This document shows, piece after piece, positions 12,121-23,139 of a stretch of DNA of 64,000 nucleotides. This DNA is from Nemophila menziesii (lineage: Eukaryota > Streptophyta > Magnoliopsida > Boraginales > Hydrophyllaceae), in NCBI GenBank assembly GCA_029959085.1, contig JARWIR010000042.1, positions 5,116,544-5,180,543 of the forward strand. The letters are read 5' to 3'. The notes beneath the pieces were generated by a model. The model saw only the letters and a program-made list of their open reading frames with translations, did not search any database and was not told where the DNA came from. Both the position numbers and the translations under genes were made by a program. Within the stretch, counting starts at the first letter, position 1; each line of letters begins with the position of its first letter.

Positions 12121-13080
12121 GGTCCTTATAGAGGCCTAGATAAGGGGGTGAATATGACTATTATCTGATTACTACCAATTTAAAAATTACGAGACTGCTA
12201 AACTTAAAATTTAGGGCAAGAGCTTAAGGAACAAACATTAGATGTATAAATGAGATCTTAAAATTTTGTAAAATGCGCAAGGTAAGTTTTAAGGGAAAGA
12301 GAAAGTTATGGATCCTACAATAAATTCAAAAATTCTAAATGGAAGGTGATGATTGATCTATGTTTAAGGTCCCTAATAGAGTTGAAACACTAAAGTATGA
12401 GCACCTATATGCAAACTACGTAAAGACAACACTAGTGAGAAAAACTTAAGTTAGATTACTGGGATTAAGGACAAAATACTTATAGGGATACGTAAAAGCA
12501 ATGTAACTCAATTTAGGGAAGATAAGCAATTTATTAAAGTTAATGCACGCAATATGTAAGAGATAAAAGAAATAAGTTACGCATGGCATTTAGAGTGGTT
12601 CGGTTTTCCTAAATCCACTACATAGTATCATCCCCGTAGGATTTTCAAGCTTCACCTATCTCCTAAAGGTGAGATATATACCTTTATACTAAGGTTTTTC
12701 TGGGCTAAACCACAACCTAAAGACTAACAAGACTTTTATTGGCTACGTCACAACCCTACGAGACTTTGATGGTTTAGTCACAACCAATTATGAACACTCC
12801 CTTGTGTTTATCTATGCAAAAGACAACTACTTCCAATGATGGAAGCCTCATCCATCTTCTCAATATTCCAGCTAGCTAAACTAGTAGAATCCAAATTCCC
12901 TTGGATTTTTTATCTAGAAATCCTTCACTAGGGATTTGACTTTTGTAACGAGGTTTTTTGGGAAGAAGTATTGATATCAAGTATGTCAGAATGGCCTTTA
13001 AAAGGGATCCTATAAGAGTGAGGCTCCCCCTTCACATATGAGGGAAGCCATCCAGCCTCCTAATCGAGTATGAACCCTTT
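12120..13080. mobile_element. second copy of the ggggg(t)gaata / tggttcgg repeat family
   Basis: It starts near cctagataagggggtgaata and contains gagtggttcggttttcc followed by a ctaaatccactac block, matching the copy at 2911-4317 in order and spacing. It is non-coding with approximate boundaries. It abuts a LINE on the minus strand. Confidence 0.55.
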
Positions 13081-13880
13081 TAATGAACCAAGATAGACCT
13101 AAAACAAAAGACGACCTCTATGTGGTTGGGATGCCAAGGTATTTACCAATATTAGCTACTTCTTTCATAGTGAAAATATTGAATATAGAAGCTCATTACG
13201 TGTAGACCTCTGGTAAGAAATATTTTTACATGATCTCTTCTAGAGATTGATCTTCCAACCCATTGCACTCAAACAAAAATATTTAGTCATCAACGAATAA
13301 CAAGTTAGATAGGTGAGAGAACAAATATTCAATTGAGTATCCTTTAAGTATTCCTAACGAGAGGTGTTTGTTAATGCTACATGTGAGTGTTGGGGTGGCC
13401 AAAGAGAACACATATTGGAAAGTAATGTCTCATTGACAAATTCCACATGAATATTTAAACGTGGCTAAGACTTTTCCATTTAGTGTAATGTATAATAGTC
13501 ATACATGATGCATATAATGGTCTATGCCACACACATCAGATGTAAACCAAGCATTAACAAGAATCTTGTATGAAGTTCACTCTGGGTTTCCATATATCTT
13601 ATGAGTATGCGTCTTTAGTACACTAAAACTTTTCTTAGTTTTGGAATTTAGGCATTATAATTTGTCTAGGACCTTAAGTACTAGTATGATAATGCCAATG
13701 ATTGATTTGTCTTGGATAAAAGTTGTTTGAGCGAGAAGATAATTTTATCCATCATATATAAGTGTCTTGTTGAAGTGCTTGGGGTCTAATTTTCCACTTA
13801 ATAAAATTTGGAATATATTAGGATGTCAGTTCCAATGCTTTATAATGCTTGTTAAGTACGCCTATCTAATGATATATCTA
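13080..13880 (-). pseudogene. LINE (L1-type) reverse transcriptase relic
   Basis: On the minus strand, interrupted frames give the ordered landmarks of a plant L1 reverse transcriptase: a QTTFIQDKSI-like segment (compare family YQSGFVKGR), NGKVLATFKYSCGICQ (family NG...F..SRGLRQGD), LLFVDD (the catalytic YADD-equivalent box) and ANIGKYLGIP (family KYLGLP). Stops and frame changes lie between them, so it is dead. It probably belongs to the same LINE as the endonuclease relic at 15420-16050, with the repeat at 13900-15300 inserted between. Confidence 0.8.
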
Positions 13881-13899
13881 AAGAGTTTTATTCCTAAGA

Positions 13900-15300
13900 A
13901 GAATTTCAATTCCTCACTGGTGCCCCGTATAGAGTGATGTAAAAATTACACCTTGGGGAATACTCCTTGCAAGTGTACGAGTCATCCCAAGTAATAAAGT
14001 AATAAGTTTTAATATTATTCTCCACGTGGACTATAAAGTTAAGTTCGCGTGCTCATCTTATACCTAGGATACTAGTCGAGTAAAAACGGTTTTTTGAATT
14101 TATAAGTTGGAGGTTCGGTTCATTAATTTAAATATTTGACAAGGGCTAAAATGAAATTTTGTGAGTTTTTTAAATTAAAAAATACAAAGGTACATGGACT
14201 AAAGAGTAAACAAGTAAGTAATATAGAGAGATATAGCTCGAGACACTTGGTTTTACCGTTATTTATGACTCGGAGTTACTTGTATTTTAAGGGAGAATTT
14301 GGGGTGCTATATGTTAATCGGTATTATAGGGTCACCCTAAGTCTCTCTCGAATCGTTGGAGGCGGCTATCTAGTACTAGGGATCTCTCACGAGTGACCCT
14401 AAAGTACTATCTAGCGATTAAAGTTATAACCCTATATGATTGTCCAACTAAGTTCAACCTCTCAGTTCTATACTAATTCCACTATTCAACCCCCTCTCGG
14501 GTGTAGTTCAACAACTATCATAGCCTAAATACATGGCCAAAGTGATTTAATTCATCATACAATCCAAGAAAAAAATAACCATGTAATCCTCAATGTATTT
14601 CAATATAGATATCCCAAATTCATACAAAATAATAATAGAATCACATGGTAGGGTTCATTTCCAAGCATCTCAAGCTGCAACGAAGTTTAGTTCATAATGT
14701 AAAAATGAAATATGAGGTTTAAAAAGTACATAATTAATCTAAGAATCGAAAAAACATGTCACTAAGAAAAATGGTGTAAAGGTTGAAAGATTGATGATTC
14801 AGATGTTGTTGACCTTGCTCCTTGTTCTTGCTCTTCTCCAGACATGTGGCGTCTTTTCAAAAATAAAGTGTCACTCATTTCGATCGTCAAAATTTGATGT
14901 ATTAAGTTGGAAAAACTTTTTGGTCAAGTTGGGCCCGCTTAGGTGGGTCAAATGTGGGCCAAAACGTTTTTGGCAATTCTAAACGTCTCAGGTCTTCATG
15001 AAAAATACATGTAATTTTGTCAATTCAAATCCGATTCACAAACCGTTTCTTCCCACGCGATATAGACTTCAAGAGCTACCTTATGCTGAAAGAGCTTGAT
15101 CAGAATTTTCACCAATTATTTATAGTGAATTTTCAAAGTTGACAATGACATTTTACCAACACTTGAACTTGACCTTCTAGTGAGATTTTTGGTTTCCTTG
15201 CGACATGATTTGATTTTTCCTTGTCTTCTTAGCTTCGTCTCGAAGTCTCATATCATCCACGTGCCTAGGTGCTATACACTTAACACAAAAATCATCTTAA
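13900..15300. mobile_element. non-autonomous interspersed repeat, probably LTR-derived
   Basis: It opens with gtgatgtaaaaattac and then cttgcaagtgtacgagtc, a wording widespread in plant genomes as the start of a non-coding repeat. It then runs through gggtcaccctaagtctctc to a segment near 14860-15060 with latin-square-like T/G richness. No transposon protein is encoded. The small frames at 14136 and 14791 are not recognisable. It separates the two halves of a minus-strand LINE. Confidence 0.45.
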
Positions 15301-15685
15301 ATTGCTCAAAAAATACCTATAGATTCGAGTTTAATTAATAATATAAATAATGTCATGTAAAGGGATACAACCCACTTTAATGCTAAAAACTTTTCTAAAT
15401 GATGTCTCTTAAGTCTCTAATTCTATTACAAAAAATGAGATATCACTCACCATCTTCAAAAGGCTCTCAAATTGCGTTAATGTGGTCAATATCGGAGTAA
15501 GGCGCAACACTGAAAAGCTTGAAGTCGTATATATATTTCCATAAGGATTTTTTATCGTTGTCATTGAGAAATGCATATACAAAACAATGCTTTCTACAAT
15601 TCAATGGTTGGATTAACCGTGTGCAAACAAATGAAGATTGATCTATAGTTATCAAAATATTATCGAACAACATAACTCCAAGACC

Positions 15686-15963
15686 CAGTGGCGGATCTAG
15701 ACGTTTAGTTCGAGGGGGGCTAATTTTAATTTCGAACTATAAAAAATTGCTTCCACCATGACTTAAACCTTGAGTGCTCAACTCATGCTACTTTTAGTTT
15801 ACCACTAAGCCAACAAAGTTATTTATTTATTTTAAATACAGAATATTATGTAATACGTAACGAAGCTAATAAATTTTTTCGAAAAGAATTACACATACAT
15901 TGTTAAAGATTTCGGATCCGGGTGGGTTTGAGCCCCCCGCAGACCCACATTAGTCCGCCACTG
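15686..15963 (+). mobile_element. non-autonomous hAT element with perfect 8-bp target duplication
   Basis: The termini are cagtggcgga on the left and tccgccactg on the right. The direct repeat ccaagacc flanks it at 15678-15685 and 15964-15971. An 8-bp duplication is the hallmark of hAT transposases. The element is 278 bp long and non-coding. It sits inside a LINE endonuclease relic, so it is younger than that LINE. Confidence 0.92.
15748..15815 (-). repeat. tRNA-like segment inside the hAT element
   Basis: The reverse complement contains an A-box-like ttggcttagtggta and a B-box-like aaggtttaagtcatg about 40 bp apart, the layout of a tRNA-derived SINE. The other hAT elements at 8931 and 45844 carry comparable segments. 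Confidence 0.6.
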
Positions 15964-16591
15964 CCAAGACCGTTGAGTCTCTTTTTTCGGTCTATCAACG
16001 AAAATTTTGTGTTTTGCTATTTACCCATACGAATACAGTTAATTTCTTTTCTTGATATGTATACTAGCGTTGAACTTGTACTGCCTCTCATAAATGTCTA
16101 ATTTCAAATTGTGAGGACTCTACCCAACTTCTAGTCAATTTTGATCAAAATTTACGTAACTCAAAGTTAGGATGAGTAACGCGATTATTTTATATTTATT
16201 GATAATTCCACAAATTATACTTATACCGTAACAAACTTCAAAATCTTCAGCTTAATATATTTGGAAAGTATGCCTTATTCGCACATATCATAATAAAAAT
16301 GATATTGCTTCTAATGATATGTCGACCGATTTAACTAGTTTCTGCCACCTTTAATATGACTTATGTTTTGGGAAAGTGAACATCATAACTTCAGATAAAG
16401 AAAACAATACAAAAAAGAGAAAGATAACCGTAAACTGAAACTATGCGAGACCTGCCAGATAATCTTTGGATGTGTCTCGCTACACCAGGAGATAGTAAGA
16501 TGATCTTCTGGAACAAGATTACTAAGAATTCTTTTTACAACTATATTCTATTCGGTCTCTAGTTTGGTTTTCCATATATAGCTTAGCTGTC

Positions 16592-16599
16592 CATGCATG
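16592..16599. promoter_or_regulatory. RY-type motif catgcatg upstream of the HOTHEAD-like gene
   Basis: A perfect catgcatg palindrome lies about 360 bp before the start codon. B3-domain factors bind this motif in seed-expressed promoters. A single site may be chance. Confidence 0.3.
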
Positions 16600-16860
16600 T
16601 ATAACGGACGCGATTAGATGATAAAAATGATCCAACGGCATTAAAGATAATCAAGTCCTACAACTGTTTTCATTTATTCCAGTTTTCATCATTAAATGCC
16701 TTTACATATCCAGTTGGATTTTCTGTGACATTAAATGCAATTTCTAGTGATTTCATCTGCTTTCCTTAATATCTTTTTACTCTAGTGATTTATTACTGGT
16801 TTATAACATTATATAATTATACTTTACTTCCATTTGTTGTCTGAATTAAATGTCTGTAGG

Positions 16861-16870
16861 TATATAAATA
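16861..16870 (+). promoter_or_regulatory. TATA box of the HOTHEAD-like gene
   Basis: tatataaata lies 95 bp before the ATG. That leaves a 5' untranslated leader of about 60 bp if transcription starts about 30 bp downstream, a normal plant arrangement. Confidence 0.65.
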
Positions 16871-16955
16871 TAAAATAAGAACAAGACCAACCAGAGAAAG
16901 ACACAGAGGATAGCTTCAAGGAAATTGTTTTCTTGAATCTCTATAGAGTATAACA

Positions 16956-19900
16956 ATGGCTTTCAATCTTCTTTTCTCTTTGCTCATTTCACTCACCATA
17001 CTCTCCACATCTCAAGGTTTGTTTACCTCTCTCTAGCTCTTTCTTTTCCCGAGGTTAGATTAAGTGAAATAGCTCGCAATCTTATGTATTTATCGCGCTT
17101 TTTCTCTCGTTGTACATAAATCCGTTTAAAGTTCTATTTTTTCTTTCACCTTTTTATGCATATTTTTGTGGAATTGATCAAGAGCAAATAAAGATTATGT
17201 TGGGAAATAGTACCTTAAACTTATGTTGCAATTGGAAAGATTATAGTTTAACCGTATCGTTATCGATTCTAGCCTCCATTGTATTAATACTTGTAATTCC
17301 TACTATGATTATACTAGATTTAGTTGTCTACTTGATCAAGAAATTTGCACAGAGATCGTGTTACTAATATTAGATTTTGGGGAATTTATTATCGCTAAGA
17401 ATGTTTATGATACAATAAAACAATGTCACATTCCTCTTTTCCAAATAAAAAATAAGTAGTTCCGTTACATTTGTAATAAAAGATTGACTATATATATAAT
17501 ATAAAATGTCTTTTTTACGAAGAAAATGTATGACTAATTGTGTACTAACATCGAAATTCGACCATAGTGGTATATTATTTAAAACATAGGGACTAATGTT
17601 GGGATTAGTACTAAAATATTATCATCTGAAATTTGTGGTGTAGTCAAAGGAAATTCTTGGCATGATGAGTATCCATTCATCAAACGGGCAAGTTCATTCT
17701 CATCATCTCCCGCACCATCTTCATCAGACTCATCATCATCATCTCAATCAAGTTCATCGGCCCATGGTGGCGTTAAGACATTCGACTATATAATAGTGGG
17801 AGGTGGGACAGCTGGTTGTCCCTTAGCAGCTACGTTGTCCCAAAAATTCAGGGTATTATTACTCGAAAGAGGTGGAGTACCATTTGACAACTTAAATGTG
17901 TCGCTAATGGAAAACTTTCATATAAATTTAGCGGACATTTCACCTACTTCAGCTTCACAAATGTTCATTTCAACCGATGGTGTCTTTAATTCTAGGGCCA
18001 GAGTTTTGGGTGGGGGTACTAGCATCAATGCTGGTTTCTATTCTCGAGCTGGCACAAGGTATTATCATAACTATCTTTCATTTTCAGTTGTGAAAGTTTA
18101 TCTTTAACCCGATTTGATCTTTTTTTTTCTAACTTTAACTTCACACATAACTTGTTAAGTTTAGTCAAAGTAGTAATTGAGTATCTTATTATTGTCAAAG
18201 CCGTGTTTCATTTGTTAGTTTCTGGTTGTAGGTTAAAATTTGACCACTTAAATATGTGTATTATCGTCATAAAATTATTCGTTATACCGGTAATTATTGT
18301 TACAACATAATAATTTTTTTGAAATTTAAATTTATCTAAGGTAAGCTATATCACGAAAAAGATTATGTCACGTAGTTTACATCAATATCAGCTATGTGCC
18401 AAAAAATAGCGCATAGGAGTAAAGGCATACACGTAAGCATCGTTTAGTTGGCAGATACAATTGTAATATTAATGGTGTTCCTTAACTTTCATGGTCTAAT
18501 ATTAGACATTTTCCTCGACACCATAGTTGACAAAAGTCAAAAATAGAACTTCTAATGATTTTGTTGCGACCTTCATAATGCACCGCCACATGTAATGTGT
18601 AGGATGTTCCCCAAAAACTGAACCATGAATTTTTTATACAATTATCTTATAGTTTTATCAATTTTTTCAAATTTTTTTTAAAAAAATGACCCGAAAAATC
18701 AAAATAATATTATTTTTAGCCCAATAACATTAATGACAAAATTTCTGTCCAATAAAATCATCAATTGAATTATTTTATACATTATTTGACTATACTATCC
18801 CTACTTATGTTATACATTATTCGTCGCGTTGACGGGATTCGTCGGGTGACGGGAATCGTCCGTGACGGGAATAGTTCTTATGGTGTAAGGGTAAATATGT
18901 AATCTTATAATAGTAAGTTAATGGATGATTTTTTGGGGCAAGTATAATATTATTTTGATTTTTTGGGACATTGACCCTTTTTTCTTTACCTTATAATTTT
19001 TTTCTAAATTACAAATTTTAATTTATTTTATTTGTATAAATAAATTTGTTATTTTTATAAAATAAAATATATATAATATAAAGATAACTATGCGTAATTT
19101 ATTAAAAAATACACCCAACTTATTAAAAAATACGTAACCCATTAAAAAAAATCACAAATTATTAAAAACCGATTAAAAGTGAAAGAAAATATTTTTAAAC
19201 TTTTTGAGTAATTAGCTCTATAAAATATAAATTAATTTGTATAATATAAACTTTTTATAATACAAATAATTAAAAAAAAAATTAAAAATAGATCCAATAA
19301 TACAATTATTGCATGACATATGACATATGGACTTATAGTACAATTAATTCAATAAATATCGACGCCTGCCCCTACATTCCTATGGTAGTTGAACAAAAAT
19401 TTCTGCCTTTTCTTGTTAAATGGAGGAGAAGATTAAATCTTGTAGGAGATAGATCCTAGACAGCGAATTCAAGATTTATTTTTAATTTGGGCAGACTAAT
19501 ATTAAAAAATAAATAAAATCAGTAGAATGTAATTTTTAGTTGAGGTGGTTGTTACAAAAAAAAAAAACAAATTTGAATAATGGGTTACAACTCCCCGACC
19601 CTCCTTGAACCTTGGCTGGTTCAGACAATATCTTGCCATTCATATATGCATATTGCAGTAGTTAAGTGATTACTTTGAACTACAGTGCTGCCTTTTCTAA
19701 ATAAACATTGTTAACAATCTTGCAGTTTCATCGAAGAAGTAGGCTGGGATCCCGAATTAGTAAACGAATCATACCCGTGGGTCGAAAACCAAATCATCAA
19801 GTTTCCAAAACTATCCCCTTGGCAAAAAGCAATAAAAGACAGCCTTGTAGACGCAGGTGTCTCCCCTGACAACGGTTACACTTACAACCACCTTTACGGA

Positions 19901-21559
19901 ACAAAGGTAGGCGGAACAATCTTTGACGACAATGACCGTCGTCACACTGCAGCCGAGCTTCTTGCTACCGCAAACCGTAAAAATATCAAAGTCCTGATCC
20001 ACGCCAGGGTTCAAAAAATTGTTTTCAATGGTAAAAAACCACGGGCTATAGGTGTCATTTTCAAGGACGAATATGGACATTCACATCATGCGTTTATTTC
20101 ACGTAAGGAGGGTAGTGAGGTTTTGTTAAGTTCCGGTGCAATAGGGAGTCCTCAGATGTTATTACTTAGCGGGATTGGACCCAAGGATGAACTTGCAAAA
20201 TTCAACATTTCTGTTGTGTTGGATAACGAGTTTGTAGGAAAAGACGTGCAGGATAATCCTTTAAATATGATCTTTGTCCCAACACGTAAGCATATTAAGC
20301 AATCTCTTATACAAACTGTGGGGATAACAAAGGTGGGAGTTTACATTGAAGCGAGTTGCGGATTCGGACAAAGCAATAAGAGTATCCACAGGAATTTAAA
20401 CCATGGAATGTTTTCAGCCGAGGTTAGTAACATTTGACGGTGTTGTTAGGGACCTATAATGCAACTAACTAACAATATAGATACAGGGACCTATAGTGCA
20501 ATAAAATCAAAAATAAAATAAAAACTCTTGCCCTGAACCCTTGGTTCTACTACTAAAAATCATGACTCAACCTATGTCGTGACATATTAAAACGAGTAAA
20601 GTACTATGTACCATAGATAATAGAGATACCATGTCTTGTAAATTTTTTACCAAAATTGGAACGATCTTTAATAGGTATATATTTTTTATCACTATAAATG
20701 TCAAAATTGCTATCAAAACTGAGGGAAAAATCACTATAAAAACACTAAAGTTTAAGCATAATGACAAAAAAAAAACACGTTTTCAAATACACTTTGATAC
20801 TTTACTCTATTTAACTCGACTAAATAATCTTTCCGATGCAATTTGTTGATGCACCAGATTGGGCAGCTTTCAACAATTCCTCCAAAGGAAAGAACATGGG
20901 AGGCGATCGAAGCCTATAAGAAACGAAAACATACTTTACCACGCGAAATTTTCAAGGGAGGATTCATCTTGGAAAAGGTAGCTAAACCTTTATCAAAAGG
21001 AAAAATTACCTTAAATAACACAGACGTTGACGAAAACCCAAACATCACATTTAACTACTTCAGCCATCCAAGAGACGTACAACGTTGTGTTAACGGGATT
21101 CGCATAGTGGAGAAGCTCACGCAATCTAAACATTTCCGCTATACAAAATGTGCCCAAAAAACCTTCGATAGGTTGCTTAAACTAAGCGTCGCTGCTAATG
21201 TTAATCTCATACCTAAACATATGAATGATACGAAGTCTCTTGAGCAGTTTTGTAAGGATACTGTTGTCACGATTTGGCATTACCATGGTGGTTGCCATGT
21301 TGGTAAGGTGGTGAGTTCAGATTATAAAGTTCTTGGTGTTGATAGACTCCGTGTTATAGATGGTTCGACGTTTTATAATTCTCCAGGAACTAATCCTCAA
21401 GCTACTGTGATGATGATGGGAAGGTAAAATAGACTACATAATATATATTCCATAATCGTGCTCTTAAAAATCAATCATTTATTGAAATTTGATTCTTGCA
21501 GGTACATGGGAGTGAAAATTCTTAGAGAAAGACTTGGAAGAGCAGCAGCTGGGGTGTAA
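16956..21559 (+). CDS. HOTHEAD-like GMC oxidoreductase, five exons, 598 aa
   Basis: The exons are 16956-17016, 17644-18058, 19726-20422, 20858-21423 and 21502-21559. All four introns are GT-AG and the phases join exactly (1797 nt). The protein has a hydrophobic signal peptide (about 1-20), a Ser-rich stretch (37-59), the FAD-binding GGGTAG box (73-78), ERGG (95-98), GMC signature 1 (RVLGGGTSINAGF, 140-152), signature 2 (GAIGSPQMLLLSGIG, from 296), the catalytic-region IWHYHGGC (530-537) and GTNPQA (568-573). This is the full layout of plant HOTHEAD and (R)-mandelonitrile-lyase-like flavoproteins, whose usual length is about 550-600 aa. HOTHEAD of Arabidopsis is linked to cuticle formation and prevention of organ fusion, and the relatives are secreted. 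Wording of the last third fits HOTHEAD better than mandelonitrile lyase, but the substrate cannot be read from sequence. It appears intact. Intron 2 is long (1667 bp) and holds a MITE. Confidence 0.93.
18681..18982. mobile_element. MITE-like inverted-repeat element in intron 2 of the HOTHEAD-like gene
   Basis: The left end has tgacccgaaaaatcaaaat followed by aatatta. The right end carries the reverse complement, ttttgattttttgggaca followed by ttgaccc. The arms continue with tttttagccc and its partner ggggcaagta. The centre is unusually GC-rich, with repeated gacggga(a/t)tcgtc blocks near 18828-18870. No clear target duplication was found. Confidence 0.6.
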
Positions 21560-22440
21560 AAGTAGAGAAAATTAAGTGTGTAATGCGATTTGTAGAATTA
21601 AATTTTTATTAATTCAATTATTGTTCGAAGTAGTTAAATTTAGAGGTAGAAGCGTGGAATAGTATGCTTAATGTAATTTATAGTAACTAGTAATGCTTGT
21701 GGCTCAGTTGATGTTTTATTCTTCTTTAGAATGGTATGCCAAAGAGTGATGAAACATAACAAGAGTGTTATAGAGTATTGCTTTTGCTATAGTTATTTTT
21801 TTATCCCTTTAATTGTAGATTTGGGTTTGTTTTCATACTTTAATTTGTGTAGCATTATATGTTTTAAGACAAGATCTCCCCCCACCCCTCGTCATATTTT
21901 AGCTTTCGCTAGTAATTATTCTGAATTCACCTCTGCAAATACAAAGTTAATGTAAAAAGTAAACAAAAGAGCAAATTATACAAAAAAGAACCTATTGTCC
22001 AGGTCGGTGGTTGCTCTAATACTAAAACATTTTTCAATGATCAAGAGATGCCAGAAACTAATCTTACCCAACTCAAATAACTCTCCAATATATTCACCAC
22101 TAACAAGGCATAAGTCAATAATGTCAGCTTTCAAGGTAATCTCCTGGGTTTTTTAGCAAGCCAAGCCATCATAAACCATTAATTTTGCCATTTTCAGTAA
22201 TATATGACTTTTAATATCAACAACCATTAAGCAAATGCAGTCAACATGGTATAAACATCATCTTCGGAAAGATGAACAACCCATGAAACGATGAATACAA
22301 GCTTCAAAAGCAACAAAACACCACTCAAATGTAAGTACTGTCGAAATGTCATTCAAAAACATATTGGTCTGATGGGTCTGCTTGCTTCAATTTGTACAAG
22401 TAAGTACACTAAATGATCTTACGTCAAATCCTCATCACAA
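21560..22440. other. 3' flank of the HOTHEAD-like gene, no further gene recognised
   Basis: The first 150 bp is probably the 3' untranslated region, with AT-rich stretches suited to polyadenylation. The rest is AT-rich with no recognisable domain. Confidence 0.45.
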
Positions 22441-22757
22441 CATAAATTATTCCTTGTCGTTTTCAAAGTAGTTCAGTCAACTTTGTTTGAAATCGTATTG
22501 CCATAATTAGTTCTGAAATCATCATAAAATTTTGTTGGTGTTATAGTTGGTTTAATCACTATAGCTTTGAGAACCAACTGTGAAATCACTCGGGAAGATA
22601 ACTGCTTGTAGTTGTAAGTAGTTATCCTGGGAAACGATACCACAAGCATGCTCGTTATGAAAGATATTAAGTACATAAATTCATTTACCTTGTCCGAAGC
22701 GTAGGCCTAAAAGGACATCCAGTAATATGAATTTGGAACAATGTATATATACTCTCT

Positions 22758-22985
22758 CTAGATTATTATGTTCAGAATAAAACTCAACATCATATAATAT
22801 AAGGCTTGTACATGACTTTTTAAATCCAGCCGTAAAAACATTTGGTCAACCGACTGTATAACAGTAGACCATTCTTTACGTCTGGGTGTCTCTTCTGGAC
22901 GAGTTAAATGAGCAAACTCCTCGTGATTATTGGAACTTTGTGATGGTTTATTAGCACATAAAATATCACCATAATCACTGTACAA
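22758..22985 (-). CDS. unrecognised ORF fragment, possibly an exon of a decayed gene
   Basis: A 75-residue frame contains EEFAHLTRPEETPRRKEWST and SVDQMFLRLDLKSHVQALY. The composition is ordinary and protein-like, with charged and hydrophobic residues alternating and no low complexity, unlike most chance frames here. I cannot name the family. It lies next to the LINE at 23140-24960, but does not match LINE domains. It could be one exon of a pseudogene, since the neighbouring minus-strand sequence at 22450-22680 has a possible acceptor (tttcccag). Confidence 0.3.
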   Translation of the reverse strand: MYSDYGDILCANKPSQSSNNHEEFAHLTRPEETPRRKEWSTVIQSVDQMFLRLDLKSHVQALYYMMLSFILNIII

Positions 22986-23139
22986 ATTTGATTAACACCA
23001 TACCAAATTGCCAACTATATTAACTTTACCTAAAACATTTGTTTTATTTTGTTACAGAGGAGGTGCTGGGACAGTTGTAATAATGCTAGTTAACAACTAA
23101 ATCACTAACTAACCTCGGAGTACAAACCGGGATGATTTC

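Larger units (their letters stand above)
15420..16050 (-). pseudogene. LINE endonuclease relic, split by a hAT insertion
   Basis: The minus strand reads VYAFLNDNDKKSLWKYIYDF and then a degenerate GDFNAI-like box (DIDHINAI), the pattern of the APE-type endonuclease of plant L1 elements (family VYA......LW..L, GDFN). An in-frame stop follows. A hAT element (15686-15963) interrupts it upstream, and LINE-like residues resume beyond it. The missing Asp-Phe-Asn residues mean the enzyme would be inactive. Confidence 0.7.

Noticed and set aside
17110..17367. 85-residue hydrophobic ORF in intron 1 of the HOTHEAD-like gene
   Set aside because: It lies wholly in an intron with exact splice sites, and has AT-driven composition and no motif.
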